Positions 1 through 9,194 of a DNA stretch of 64,000 nt are shown in pieces. Made by a program: the position numbers and the translations under genes. Positions within the stretch are counted from its first letter, which is position 1. Each line of letters starts with the position of its first letter. Source of the DNA: Gammaproteobacteria bacterium UBA2679 (GTDB taxonomy: Bacteria; Pseudomonadota; Gammaproteobacteria; Pseudomonadales; Oleiphilaceae); assembly GCA_002354735.1 (NCBI GenBank), contig DEMD01000002.1, positions 1 through 64,000 on the forward strand. Reading direction: 5' to 3'. Below the pieces are notes generated by a model. The model was not told the DNA's origin. It did not search any database and worked only from the letters and a program-made list of their open reading frames with translations.

Positions 1-85
1 GAATTAACCAGACGGGACACTAGATTGGATCAACATCGGTCATACATTTTCCCGTTTAACCGAGTTTGTCGGTTCAGGAGCTAAA

Positions 86-616
86 GTGAGTTCGCCAGCT
101 ACAATACCGCTTGAAGACCTGGATATCCCCTTGGAGCGTGACGTCTTCCTCAGGTCGCTGATTCGCGAGCTCGCAGGAACCCTGCAGGATGTTGTGGGTC
201 TCGAGGAAGCCGCCGGCTTTGTAAGTGTGGTCGGACAGCGAATTGGCGACCAGATCAATCTCAGTTACCGCGAAGCGATGGGCACCAGCGTCCTTTCACG
301 ATCCCAGGTGGCGCAGGTGCTAGTCGATCTGAAACGTCGCATCAAGGGTGACTTCTTCATCATCGAAGAAAACGACGAGCGCATCGTATTCGGCAACCGA
401 GCCTGCCCATTTGCTGAAAAGGTTCTCGGCCGTCCGTCGATGTGCATGATGACCTCGAACGTTTTTGGTGTCATAACCGCGGAAAATACGGGCTATGCTC
501 GGGTGGAACTCCAGGAAACGATTGCCCAGGGTGCTCCAGGCTGTCGTGTGGTGGTTCATCTGAAGCCTGCCGACGACGCAGATATTGCCGATGGCCGTGA
601 ATATTTTGCAGGCTAA
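86..616 (+). CDS. MetOD1-like (metanogen output domain) sensor protein
   Basis: A 176-residue soluble protein that starts at a GTG preceded by AGGAG (76-80). It has no signal peptide or membrane segment. The C-terminal two thirds resemble the metanogen output domain family, related to V4R-like regulatory domains, with three conserved-looking cysteines at C107 (ACPF), C120 (SMCMM) and C153 (PGCRV). This suggests a redox- or metal-responsive input module, but the ligand cannot be read from sequence. The next gene, a hybrid histidine kinase, begins inside its 3' end, so the two are almost certainly translated together and probably work as sensor and kinase. The family assignment is by eye and moderate. 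Confidence 0.6.
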   Translation: MSSPATIPLEDLDIPLERDVFLRSLIRELAGTLQDVVGLEEAAGFVSVVGQRIGDQINLSYREAMGTSVLSRSQVAQVLVDLKRRIKGDFFIIEENDERIVFGNRACPFAEKVLGRPSMCMMTSNVFGVITAENTGYARVELQETIAQGAPGCRVVVHLKPADDADIADGREYFAG

Positions 617-2189
617 GCATCCCGAGTTCTCAACCGAATTACAGTTTCATCAGTTCGCTGATGTCCTGCCTGAGTCGGTAATACTCGTGGATACTGACGG
701 GCGAGTATTGGCACTGAACAAATCTGCTCAACGCCATCTCGCCCCCTACAATATACAAGCCGGCAAGTCCGACCTCACAGTGCTCTGTCGTGAGGGTCCC
801 GAACAGATTCTTCAGTATTTGCGGGCCTGCAGCCGCACTCGGTCATTCATTCCCGGCTCATTGAGCTTTGGCGAGACCACTGGCAAGACCGTGATCTTCC
901 GTGCTGAAGGTGCGCTTTTCGCCAGAGAAGGGCTCAAGGCACCCCATCAATTGCTGATCAGGCTACAGCCACGTGAAGCGCGCGGCGGCCGGTTTATCGC
1001 CTTGAATCAGCAGATCAAGCAGTTATCCCTGGAAGTGGATCGAAGACGACGGGCCGAGCTGCAGTTACTTGAAGAGCAGCGCCGCAAGGACGAGTTCCTG
1101 GCCATGCTCGGACACGAACTACGTAATCCCCTGTCGCCAATAAAGGCGGCGCTGCAGCTCCAGAACTTCGCGAACGTCAGCGATGATGCCAAGGCACGAT
1201 CCATGGATATCGTGAACCGGCAGGTCGATCACCTCACCCGGCTCGTCGACGACCTGCTCGATGTGGCGCGCATTACTCGCGGTATGATCTTACTGAAAAG
1301 CGAGCGGCTTGAAGTGGGTTCGATTATCTATCGGGCTTCCGAACTTTGTCAGCCGGTCATTCAGGAAAAAGAACAGCGCCTATCGATCGAAATGGCAGGT
1401 GAGCCCCTGTACGTCCAGGGCGATCTGCAACGCCTCACTCAAGTGGTCGGCAATGTGCTCAACAATGCTGCCAAGTATACTCAGCGAGGTGGTTCGATCC
1501 AGCTGATCGTTTTGCGCGAAGATAGCTATGTCAACATCGTGGTGGCTGACAACGGCATGGGCATAGACCCCGCGCTTTTGCCCCATGTTTTCGATGTATT
1601 CTCCCAGTCCGAGAGGACCATCGCACGCTCTGAAGGCGGGCTTGGTGTAGGGCTGACCATCGTGAAGCGTATCGTCGAGCAACATGGAGGCATGGTTTCG
1701 GTTAGTAGCGCGGGCCTTGGCGAAGGCAGCGAGTTCAGGGTTGTGCTTCCGCTCGGTGACGCACCACCAATGCCAGAGCTACCGGAACAGGCGCGCCTGC
1801 CAAACACTGGGTCAGGGCTGCGGGTACTTGTGGTAGATGACAACGCTGACGCAGGACTGATGCTGGCAGAGCTGCTCCGTCTTACAGGCTATACAGTCGA
1901 TCTGGCTGAGAACGGGCAGCAGGCTCTGAGTGCTGCAGACACCTTTGCGCCCGACGTCATACTTCTCGATATCGGACTACCTGATATGAGCGGCTACGAC
2001 GTTGCACGCGCTATTCGCAGTAGCGCCGGGCGTACAAACCCGCTGCTGGTTGCCCTCACCGGCTACGGACAGGCAGAGGATATCCGAAAAGCCATGGCTG
2101 CCGGTTTCGATCACCATCTCGTTAAACCAGCGGATATCAATCGTTTGATGGAGATACTGGCTGCTCCTGTCCCCGCTCCCGGGATTTAA
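591..2189 (+). CDS. Hybrid sensor histidine kinase with C-terminal receiver
   Basis: A cytoplasmic hybrid kinase of about 532 residues. Residues about 20-125 look like a divergent PAS domain, followed by a short coiled coil (about 135-165). The H-box has phosphoacceptor H175 in [10 protein letters not shown]. The HATPase region carries the N-box (NNAAKY, about 291), DNGMG and GLGVGL. The receiver (about 410-525) has the acidic pair in VVDDN and phosphoacceptor D460 in LLDIGLP. The start is uncertain: ATG 591, TTG 585 and GTG 597 are in frame, all inside the upstream gene, so translational coupling is likely. There is no transmembrane segment, so its signal probably comes from the upstream MetOD-like partner. 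The 3' end overlaps the convergent MFS gene by 53 bp. Confidence 0.88.
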   Translation: MAVNILQAKHPEFSTELQFHQFADVLPESVILVDTDGRVLALNKSAQRHLAPYNIQAGKSDLTVLCREGPEQILQYLRACSRTRSFIPGSLSFGETTGKTVIFRAEGALFAREGLKAPHQLLIRLQPREARGGRFIALNQQIKQLSLEVDRRRRAELQLLEEQRRKDEFLAMLGHELRNPLSPIKAALQLQNFANVSDDAKARSMDIVNRQVDHLTRLVDDLLDVARITRGMILLKSERLEVGSIIYRASELCQPVIQEKEQRLSIEMAGEPLYVQGDLQRLTQVVGNVLNNAAKYTQRGGSIQLIVLREDSYVNIVVADNGMGIDPALLPHVFDVFSQSERTIARSEGGLGVGLTIVKRIVEQHGGMVSVSSAGLGEGSEFRVVLPLGDAPPMPELPEQARLPNTGSGLRVLVVDDNADAGLMLAELLRLTGYTVDLAENGQQALSAADTFAPDVILLDIGLPDMSGYDVARAIRSSAGRTNPLLVALTGYGQAEDIRKAMAAGFDHHLVKPADINRLMEILAAPVPAPGI

Positions 2190-3336
2190 AGGCCGGAGCG
2201 AGTTTACAGATAACGGCCAGCCAGATGAACGCCACCAGTCCGGCAAACAGGAAGGTCGCGGAAAAGCTCGTGAATTCGGCGAGCAGGCCGAGTAGCAGAG
2301 GCGCGCTGAACTGGACACCGCGGTTTCCCATTAACCGCATACCCAGTGCTCCAGCCCTCTGCTCGGCCGACACATGCTCTGCCAGTACTACCATGGACAG
2401 CGGCTGCGATATCCCGGAGCCTATACCCAACGCTATCGCCAGCACACCCAGCAGCACCACATTCTCAATGTAACCAGTGAGGCAAAGTGCCAGCCCCACG
2501 ATGCCTACAGAGATCATCATCGCTGCAGCCCGTCCCCCGAGAAGGCTGATAGTGGACGCCATGAATGGCCGAATCGCCATGGAAGCAAACGCGCGCAGGC
2601 TCACCAGACTACCAATAGTGGTGGCTGATATCGCCAGACTCTCCAGATAGACTGGCAGGAAGCTACCGTAGGCGCCCATGGCAAACATTACCGCCACTGT
2701 TGTCGCTATGGAAATCTGCACGCCCACGTTTTCCTTCAGCAGCCGCCCCTGGGCACGAAAGCCGGTCATCGACTTCGACGTCGCCTGCCCCAGCCTTGCA
2801 GCGCCCGTAAGGAAAAAGCCACTCATGACACTGATAACTGCGACACCCGCCATGACGGCGAATGTCGAATGCGTACCATCTGTATCGATCATGAAGCCGG
2901 CCCATAGCGGGCCCACCAATTGGCCTCCGGACAAACAGGTAGCGTACCAGCCGAAATACTGCTCCAGCGCCTTTCCCCGACCCAGCCCAGCTATAATTGA
3001 CTGGGCCGCCAGCACCATGAGCAGGTGCGCTACGCCAACCAGCAACTGACAGATGACAAGACCGCCGTAGCCCGGTAGCAGCATCATCGCCAGTGGCCCG
3101 AGCGTCATGCCTGCGCCACCGGCGACGATCACTTTCACGCCACCAATGCGGGTAACGGCAGCGCCCATTGGAATCGCAAAGATCAACGGAAGAATGTACG
3201 GCACGGATAGAATGCTGCCGATCATAATCGGCGAGGCACCCAGTTCCAGAGCATACAGCGGTATAACGACCAGCAGCATGCTCTGTACCATGAAGGCACT
3301 GGTCAAGCCTATGCAGATGGCGACCAGGTTTCGCAA
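2137..3336 (-). CDS. MFS transporter
   Basis: A 399-residue inner-membrane protein with about 12 hydrophobic segments, the usual size for the major facilitator superfamily. The first helix starts at once (MRNLVAICIGL), and glycine-rich helices with short loops run throughout. The start is a TTG preceded by AGGGA, so initiation may be weak. It lies 21 bp downstream of tctA on the same strand and is probably the last gene of the tct operon, perhaps exporting or importing a related small molecule; the substrate is unknown. Its 3' end overlaps the convergent kinase gene by 53 bp. Confidence 0.85.
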   Translation of the reverse strand: MRNLVAICIGLTSAFMVQSMLLVVIPLYALELGASPIMIGSILSVPYILPLIFAIPMGAAVTRIGGVKVIVAGGAGMTLGPLAMMLLPGYGGLVICQLLVGVAHLLMVLAAQSIIAGLGRGKALEQYFGWYATCLSGGQLVGPLWAGFMIDTDGTHSTFAVMAGVAVISVMSGFFLTGAARLGQATSKSMTGFRAQGRLLKENVGVQISIATTVAVMFAMGAYGSFLPVYLESLAISATTIGSLVSLRAFASMAIRPFMASTISLLGGRAAAMMISVGIVGLALCLTGYIENVVLLGVLAIALGIGSGISQPLSMVVLAEHVSAEQRAGALGMRLMGNRGVQFSAPLLLGLLAEFTSFSATFLFAGLVAFIWLAVICKLAPAFKSRERGQEQPVSPSND

Positions 3337-3357
3337 GACATCCCTGTGAATGATGGC

Positions 3358-4884
3358 TTAGTCCGTGATTGGCGTTTTACTGACGGCGCTTTGCATGCGA
3401 CGTCGCAGCAGTGGTCCGATAACGTAAGGCAGTATCAGACCGAGGGCAGCAACAATCCAGAGGCCAAGCGCAAGTGGTGTGGCAAACAGTGTACTCCATT
3501 CACCATCGGACAGGACCAGTGCATGGCTCAGGTTCTTCTCCATCTCGGGGCCCAACAGCATGCCCAGAATCACTGGCACCAGCGGTATGGCCAGCTTGCG
3601 CAGAAAATAACCAGCGATGCCGAAGGCCACCATGAAATAGAGATCGAAGGTACTGTGGCTGATCGAGTAAATGCCTACGAAGGCGACCATGGTCACGATC
3701 GGTAGCAGATACATCGGCGGCACAGACAGCAGCTTGACGAAGAAACCGATGAGCGGGATGTTCAGCAACAACAGAATCACGTTGCCGATAAGCAGAGCCG
3801 CAATGACGCCCCAGACGATGTCGGCGTTCTGCGTGAACATGAGCGGACCCGGCGTGATGTTCAGCGAAATGAGCATCGCGAGTAGCACGGCAGTCGTGCC
3901 GCTACCTGGTACACCCAGCGTCAGCATGGGCACTAGCGCACCTGAGGCAGCGCCATTATTGCCAGCTTCAGGTGCAGCCACGCCACGAGGATCGCCTTCG
4001 CCAAACCTGCCCTTCTTGCCAAGATACTGCTTCTCAAGCGTATAGCTGACAAAGCTACCTAGAGAGGCTCCGGCACCGGGTAGAACGCCAGCAATGAAGC
4101 CGAGTATGCCACCACGGAACATCGTCGGCATCGCCGACATGACGTCCTTTGGCCTGAGCGAAAGCTTGTTGACCTTGATCATCTCACGCCCCGCGCCGGC
4201 CTTCTCTTCGATGAAGAACAGCAGCTCCGAGATGGCAAACAGACCAACGATCGCCAGTATGAAATCGATACCTTCGAAGAGCTCAAGCACCCCAAATGTA
4301 TAGCGCTGCGTGCCTGTTGCGATATCGATGCCCACTGAAGATATCATCAGACCCAGTGCGGCCGCGATAATGGTCTTTACCGGATTCTTGCCTGCGATGC
4401 CGCCTAGTGTGGCGAAGGCGAGCATAAACAGCGCAAAATATTCAGCCGGACCGAAGGTCAAGGCGAAGCGTGCCAGCACCGGCGCCAACATGATCAGGCC
4501 GATGGTACCGATGAGGCTACCGACGAAGGACGCAATGGCGGACATTGCCAGCGCTTCAGCGGCACGCCCTTTTTTCGCCATCGGATAGCCGTCAAGGCAG
4601 GTCATCATCGCCGGCTCGTCGCCGGGAATATTCAACAGGATGGAGGAGATTCTTCCGCCATACATCGCGCCAGCATACACCGCGGTGAGCAGTATCATCG
4701 ACGTCTCGGGCGATAGCCCGAGGGTGAATGCCAGTGGAATCAGAATCGCGACACCGTTGGCCGGACCAAGGCCGGGCAAGGCACCGATGATCGTGCCGAT
4801 GAAGGCGCCGAATAGCGCGAACATCAGGTTTTCAAAAGTCAGCGCGACGGCAAAGCCAGTCATCAACAGCTGTAGTGTTTCCAT
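3358..4884 (-). CDS. tctA: Tripartite tricarboxylate transporter, large permease TctA
   Basis: A 508-residue protein matching the TctA family in length and layout (about 12 membrane helices). It shows the typical N-terminal stretch with GALPGLGPANGVAI, which contains the family glycine/proline motif, and a second such motif, GVLPGAGASLGS, near mid-protein. TctA is the large channel subunit of a secondary, cation-driven, binding-protein-dependent carboxylate importer. It follows tctB (26 bp gap) and tctC on the same strand, the standard C-B-A order. The carried substrate (citrate, tartrate, aconitate, an aromatic acid or another carboxylate) cannot be deduced. Confidence 0.95.
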   Translation of the reverse strand: METLQLLMTGFAVALTFENLMFALFGAFIGTIIGALPGLGPANGVAILIPLAFTLGLSPETSMILLTAVYAGAMYGGRISSILLNIPGDEPAMMTCLDGYPMAKKGRAAEALAMSAIASFVGSLIGTIGLIMLAPVLARFALTFGPAEYFALFMLAFATLGGIAGKNPVKTIIAAALGLMISSVGIDIATGTQRYTFGVLELFEGIDFILAIVGLFAISELLFFIEEKAGAGREMIKVNKLSLRPKDVMSAMPTMFRGGILGFIAGVLPGAGASLGSFVSYTLEKQYLGKKGRFGEGDPRGVAAPEAGNNGAASGALVPMLTLGVPGSGTTAVLLAMLISLNITPGPLMFTQNADIVWGVIAALLIGNVILLLLNIPLIGFFVKLLSVPPMYLLPIVTMVAFVGIYSISHSTFDLYFMVAFGIAGYFLRKLAIPLVPVILGMLLGPEMEKNLSHALVLSDGEWSTLFATPLALGLWIVAALGLILPYVIGPLLRRRMQSAVSKTPITD

Positions 4885-4910
4885 GATCGTTACCCGATTT
4901 TATTGTTATA

Positions 4911-5381
4911 TCAGAGGGCGAGGAGCCCCTCGGGAAGACTCAGTTCGAGTCCATAATTGAACAGCGCGAACACCAGCACCGCACTTGCAAGGCCGGTGAG
5001 AAAGGCTGGCCGGGGGTGCGCGCCCATGCGCCAGCACAGGCTACCCACTGCCAGTGTTGTCGCAATGACGAACCCCAAAGGCTCCAGCAACGCTGCGTAC
5101 ACGATGAGAATGACAACCGCTAGCAGCACGAAGCCGGTGCGTCCGGCCGGCCAATGTGCATCCTCATCCGGCTTGACGATCAGGTAGAGACTTGAGAGCG
5201 CCAGCACCACGGACAGCAGTGTCGGGAATGTTTCAGGGCCTACGGATTCTGCGCCGCCAAAGGGTTCCGGCCACTGCTGGGACACCCAGCCATAGGCCAC
5301 CGCGAGCACGAGTAGCCCGACACCCAGCAGTCGGTCGCCCCATGCACTGGGCCTCGCTCTTGGATCGGTCGCGGCGCTCAT
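4911..5381 (-). CDS. tctB: Tripartite tricarboxylate transporter, small permease TctB
   Basis: A 156-residue membrane protein with four predicted helices, the usual form of the TctB small subunit: a helix near residue 20, then a GAESVGPETFP loop typical of the family, then three more helices. It overlaps the end of tctC by 4 bp (ATGA-type coupling) and precedes tctA by 26 bp, so the three are co-translated as one transporter. It is much less conserved than TctA, and the assignment rests on both the protein pattern and the gene position. Confidence 0.92.
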   Translation of the reverse strand: MSAATDPRARPSAWGDRLLGVGLLVLAVAYGWVSQQWPEPFGGAESVGPETFPTLLSVVLALSSLYLIVKPDEDAHWPAGRTGFVLLAVVILIVYAALLEPLGFVIATTLAVGSLCWRMGAHPRPAFLTGLASAVLVFALFNYGLELSLPEGLLAL

Positions 5382-6382
5382 TTCAGCAGACCTATTTCAC
5401 GTGAAAGTTCTTCGATGTCGGTGACCTGTGCACGAATGAATTCATCGAAACTCCCTTCGTCATTCTCGAACGGGATCAGTCCACTGGTTTTCATGACCTG
5501 CTTCCACTGCTCGCTGGCATACACTTTATCGATGGCGTCGCCCCAAAAAGCCTTGGCTTCTTCAGAGGCGCCGGCCGGCATGTAGAAGCCGCGCCAGTTC
5601 GGGGCTACGGCATCAATGCCCTGCTCTTTAGCGGTAGGGATGTCGCTGAACTTGCCTGGCAGACGCTCGGGCGCAAGCACCGCGAGGACGCGAATGTCAC
5701 CCGATTCCAGAAAACCTGTGGCCTCGGAGACGTCACCAGTGAACGCATCGACCTGACCACCGACGATCTGCGTCAGTGCTTCGCCGCCATTGTTGTAGGA
5801 CAGGTATGGGATGTGGGGCAGATTCTCGACGCCACCTGCTTTGGCGGCTATCAGAACCTTGAGATGATCCCAGCCACCACGCGCACTGGCGCCGGCATAT
5901 TTCACTGCACGCGGATCCTTCTTGCTTGCCTCGAGTAGATCCGGCAGCGTCTTGTAAGGGGAATCCTTGAGCACTGCGATGATGCCATAGTCGGCACCGA
6001 CCGACCCGAGCCACTCGACCATTTCGGCCTTCATACCAGGGAACTGCTTCTGCGCGAGACGCGTAGTTGTTGCCGTCGAGGCGGCGACGATGACTTTATC
6101 GTCCTTGCTGCGCTTGCTGATGGTATGTGCGAAGGCAACACCACCGCCAGCGCCAGCCATATTGGTGGTCTGCATGGTGCCGGGTATGAGACTCAGATCT
6201 TTCAGTACATTGGCTACGTTCCGGCAAGTGAAATCCCAGCCGCCGCCCGGATCAGACGGGGCAATACATTCGACCTTGCCACTTGGCTGCCACGCCAACG
6301 CGGAGAAGCTGATTGTTGAAACAAGAACTGCCGTGACGACAGTCAGGCGCTTTGAAGACAGATAATGTGCAACAGGTATCAT
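5378..6382 (-). CDS. tctC: Tripartite tricarboxylate transporter substrate-binding protein TctC
   Basis: A 334-residue periplasmic binding protein of the Bug/TctC family. It has an N-terminal signal sequence (hydrophobic residues about 13-30, cleavage probably after SFSALA). The mature part begins with CIAPSDPGGGWD, the family hallmark for binding a carboxylate group in the cleft, and the NMAGAGGGVAF segment is also characteristic. It is the first gene of the tctCBA operon; the start at ATG 6382 has AGGT upstream. Transcription probably starts in the 145-bp gap shared with the divergent two-component system. The binding protein sets substrate specificity, which is unknown here. Confidence 0.94.
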   Translation of the reverse strand: MIPVAHYLSSKRLTVVTAVLVSTISFSALAWQPSGKVECIAPSDPGGGWDFTCRNVANVLKDLSLIPGTMQTTNMAGAGGGVAFAHTISKRSKDDKVIVAASTATTTRLAQKQFPGMKAEMVEWLGSVGADYGIIAVLKDSPYKTLPDLLEASKKDPRAVKYAGASARGGWDHLKVLIAAKAGGVENLPHIPYLSYNNGGEALTQIVGGQVDAFTGDVSEATGFLESGDIRVLAVLAPERLPGKFSDIPTAKEQGIDAVAPNWRGFYMPAGASEEAKAFWGDAIDKVYASEQWKQVMKTSGLIPFENDEGSFDEFIRAQVTDIEELSREIGLLK

Positions 6383-6527
6383 GGTGACCTCGGCTTATTG
6401 TTGTTGATGCCTGCCCACGGTACCGATTGCCGTACCCAGTACGAAAGATTGCGAACGTAAGGGGTATTGAGTGCTTAAAGCGAATAAAGTGCATACTGTT
6501 CACACATAACAAGATCGTGACCTGTCT

Positions 6528-8195
6528 ATGTCTTCCCCCTCCATATCAATGCCGTGGCAGCGCTACAGCAAGCTGAAGCTCAAGACCCGCATGATTCTCG
6601 TGCTCGGCCTGGTCAGTGCGCTGCAGACTGCGCTCATTGGCGGCTTCGCCGGCTACTATCTCAGCGATGCGCTCTATGACGAAATCGGCCAGCGCGCCCT
6701 CATGGTCTCCAGGACAGTTGCCGCCTTGCCTTCTGTCATCGAGGGCGTGAAGTCCCGTGATAGCGACCGCCTGCTTGCACTGAGTGCCCGCCTTACAGCC
6801 ACCAATGAAGCCCTGTTCATCGTGATTGGTGACCATCAGGGCATACGGCTCGCCCATCCGGATGTGTCCAGAGTAGGCGCCTCAATGGCCGACGACGACG
6901 GCGACCTCGGCCTGGAGGCGCTGCAGGAAGGTCACGGCTATATATCTCGAGCGATGGGCAGTCTTGGGCTTTCCATGCGTGGCAAGGCCCCTATCCGGGA
7001 TGACCTCAATGGCGAAGATGGCAACATCATCGGCATCGTATCGGTGGGCTATTCGCTGGCTCAGGTACAGTCGACGATCCAGCGCTACAATGCGGTGCTC
7101 TATAGTGTGATGGGTCTGATGCTGCTGGGTAGTGTGGCGGCCGCCATAGTGATCGCCGGTCGATTCAAGCGCGCTATCTTCGGGCTCGAACCGGAGGAGA
7201 TCGCTGCGCTGTTCCAGGAGCGAAACGCTACGCTCGAGTCGGTTCGCGAAGGCATCATCGCGGTTGATCGCAATGGCATCATCACCACGTTCAACCGCAC
7301 CGCAATCCAGACACTTGGACTCGAACCATCCACCGCGCTTGCCGGGCAGCCGATCGAAGCCATACTGCCGGAGAATGATCTCATGTCGGTATTGAGAACG
7401 GGAGAGTCGGCTTTCGATCTGGAGGTCTGGCTTCGCGGGCGACAGATGATCGTGAACCGGCTGCCAGTGCGGCAAGGCGACGCCATTATTGGTGTCGTTG
7501 CGAGTTTCCGTCTGCGTGACGAGCTTGATCAGGTAAGCCAGCAGCTGACGCGAATCCAGCAATATGCCGAGACACTGAGAAGCCAGACCCATGAGTACTC
7601 GAACAAGCTGCATACCATTGCGGGCCTGATCCAGATTGGTGCCGCAGAACAGGCACTTGCGCTGATCAGTAGCGAAGTGACTGATCATCAGGCTCTGATT
7701 CATCTGCTGCTCGATGCCGTGCCTGACCCTGTTCTCGCCGGTTGTCTGCTTGGCAAGTACAACCGTGCACGCGAGATGGGGCTGCGGCTGGTCATCGACC
7801 CCGACAGTCAGATGGCACAGCTGCCTCCAGAGCTGCCGAAGGAACAACTGGTCAGCGCGCTGGGCAACCTGATCGACAACGCACTCGAAGCAACCCTTCA
7901 CCATCACGGCGCTGAGGGCCTGGTACACCTGTCAATGACAGACCTGGGCCACGATCTGATATTCGAAGTCGAGGATCAGGGGCCGGGAATTCCAGCCAAC
8001 CAGCATGAGCGAATTTTCGAGAGGGGCGTGTCCAGCAAGACAGAGTCTGATCACGGTATCGGTCTCTACCTGGTACGGCAATTCGTTAGCCGCTGCGGTG
8101 GGTCGGTCACTGTCGAAAACCTCCAGCCGGAAGGCAGCCGCTTCACGCTCTACATACCCAAGGTCATCAGCCCGTCAACAGGAGCGCCCACGTGA
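6528..8195 (+). CDS. CitA/DcuS-family sensor histidine kinase
   Basis: A 555-residue membrane sensor kinase. Helix TM1 is about 20-45, a periplasmic sensor of single-Cache (CitA/DcuS) size about 47-185, TM2 about 190-211, and a cytoplasmic PAS about 230-335. The kinase core is the SpoOB type, with phosphoacceptor H355 in QTHEYSNKLH, an N-box in LGNLIDNALEA, and DQGPGIP and GIGLYLV nucleotide motifs. This family typically senses external C4 or tricarboxylates. It is divergent from tctCBA and overlaps the next response regulator gene by 4 bp (GTGA). It probably induces tct transport when the substrate is present; that link is inference from gene order. Confidence 0.93.
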   Translation: MSSPSISMPWQRYSKLKLKTRMILVLGLVSALQTALIGGFAGYYLSDALYDEIGQRALMVSRTVAALPSVIEGVKSRDSDRLLALSARLTATNEALFIVIGDHQGIRLAHPDVSRVGASMADDDGDLGLEALQEGHGYISRAMGSLGLSMRGKAPIRDDLNGEDGNIIGIVSVGYSLAQVQSTIQRYNAVLYSVMGLMLLGSVAAAIVIAGRFKRAIFGLEPEEIAALFQERNATLESVREGIIAVDRNGIITTFNRTAIQTLGLEPSTALAGQPIEAILPENDLMSVLRTGESAFDLEVWLRGRQMIVNRLPVRQGDAIIGVVASFRLRDELDQVSQQLTRIQQYAETLRSQTHEYSNKLHTIAGLIQIGAAEQALALISSEVTDHQALIHLLLDAVPDPVLAGCLLGKYNRAREMGLRLVIDPDSQMAQLPPELPKEQLVSALGNLIDNALEATLHHHGAEGLVHLSMTDLGHDLIFEVEDQGPGIPANQHERIFERGVSSKTESDHGIGLYLVRQFVSRCGGSVTVENLQPEGSRFTLYIPKVISPSTGAPT

Positions 8196-8941
8196 ACAGC
8201 ATCCGTTTATTGATCGCCGAGGACGATCGTCAGATTGCAGAAATCCAGCGGCGCTTCATCGAGCGCATCAATGCGGCTGGCGATGTTACTGCTTGCACCG
8301 TGCCAGATATCGAGCTCTGCGGTATAGCGCATACGCTGGCGGATGCTCGCGACCAGATTGAAGTACTGAAGCCAGATCTGGTGTTGCTGGACGTCTGGTT
8401 CCCTGACGGTAGCGGCCTGGAACTATTGCGGGAACTGCGCGCCAGTGACAGCAGCACCGACGTCATACTGATCACCGCTGCGAAGGAAGTAGAGACTCTG
8501 CGAAGTGCGTTGAGAGGCGGCGTGTTCGACTACATCTTGAAGCCGCTCGTGTTTGAGCGGTTGCAGGAGGCCGTACAACGCTTCAGCGAACATCGGCAGA
8601 CATTAGAGGGCATGCATGACGTTGCACAGGCGGCTGTCGATGCATTATTGCCGAGACAGCAGGTCAATAGTGCGGCATCTGCTGCAGGGGCGAAGAAGCC
8701 ACAGCAGGACGGCAGGCTGCCGAAGGGGATCGACGCCCTCACCCTGGAGAGGATTCGTTCGACCCTCAGCAAACAGGACACCTGGACCGCCGAGTCGGTA
8801 GGTAACGAAATAGGTGCCTCCAGAACGACTGCTCGACGCTATCTGGAATATCTGGTGAGTGCCGGGGAACTGATGCCTGAGGTCAACTACGGCGCGGTGG
8901 GACGACCTGAGCGGCAGTATGTGCCAGCTCGCCCGAAATGA
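8192..8941 (+). CDS. CitB/DcuR-family response regulator
   Basis: A 249-residue regulator starting at a GTG that overlaps the kinase stop codon. The receiver domain occupies residues about 1-125, with acidic residues in AEDD and phosphoacceptor D67 in LLDVWFP. After a linker there is a C-terminal winged helix or helix-turn-helix (about 180-245) containing SVGNEIGASRTTARRYLEYL, typical of the CitB/DcuR/MalR group. It is the partner of the preceding CitA-like kinase and a probable activator of the divergent tct operon. No operator was identified with certainty. Confidence 0.93.
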   Translation: MNSIRLLIAEDDRQIAEIQRRFIERINAAGDVTACTVPDIELCGIAHTLADARDQIEVLKPDLVLLDVWFPDGSGLELLRELRASDSSTDVILITAAKEVETLRSALRGGVFDYILKPLVFERLQEAVQRFSEHRQTLEGMHDVAQAAVDALLPRQQVNSAASAAGAKKPQQDGRLPKGIDALTLERIRSTLSKQDTWTAESVGNEIGASRTTARRYLEYLVSAGELMPEVNYGAVGRPERQYVPARPK

Positions 8942-8965
8942 GCGAATAACCACCAGCTGACGTAT

Positions 8966-8994
8966 TTGACAAGTGAAAGCGCACCAGCTTGAAT
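8966..8994 (+). promoter_or_regulatory. Candidate sigma70 promoter upstream of monomeric icd
   Basis: TTGACA (8966-8971) is followed after 17 bp by TTGAAT (8989-8994), a 4/6 match to the -10 consensus. It is oriented towards the isocitrate dehydrogenase gene and would give a leader of roughly 190 bases. It is purely a sequence match. Confidence 0.35.
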
Positions 8995-9194
8995 CATTTG
9001 CACCAGCGCGGCGCACGTCCGCGTAGCTTAGACCAAGGTTTGAGCGGCCTCTTCATTCACAGCCGCGTTTTAGGTGGCTAGTGATTGCGGTACCTTCCCG
9101 TGGCCGCTAAGCTTGCGTCTCAAATCTTGTAACGCAGCATCGCTGTACCGGCGTGGCCACCCTTACCGCGCCCCCGACTCCTAGGCGAAGTACC

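Noticed and set aside
6882..7928. Long open frame antisense to the CitA-like kinase
   Set aside because: It is a codon-bias shadow: no ribosome-binding site, unusual composition, and full overlap with a clear gene.
9000..9150. Possible tRNA or small RNA upstream of the monomeric icd
   Set aside because: No cloverleaf or terminator hairpin could be drawn; it is probably just leader sequence.
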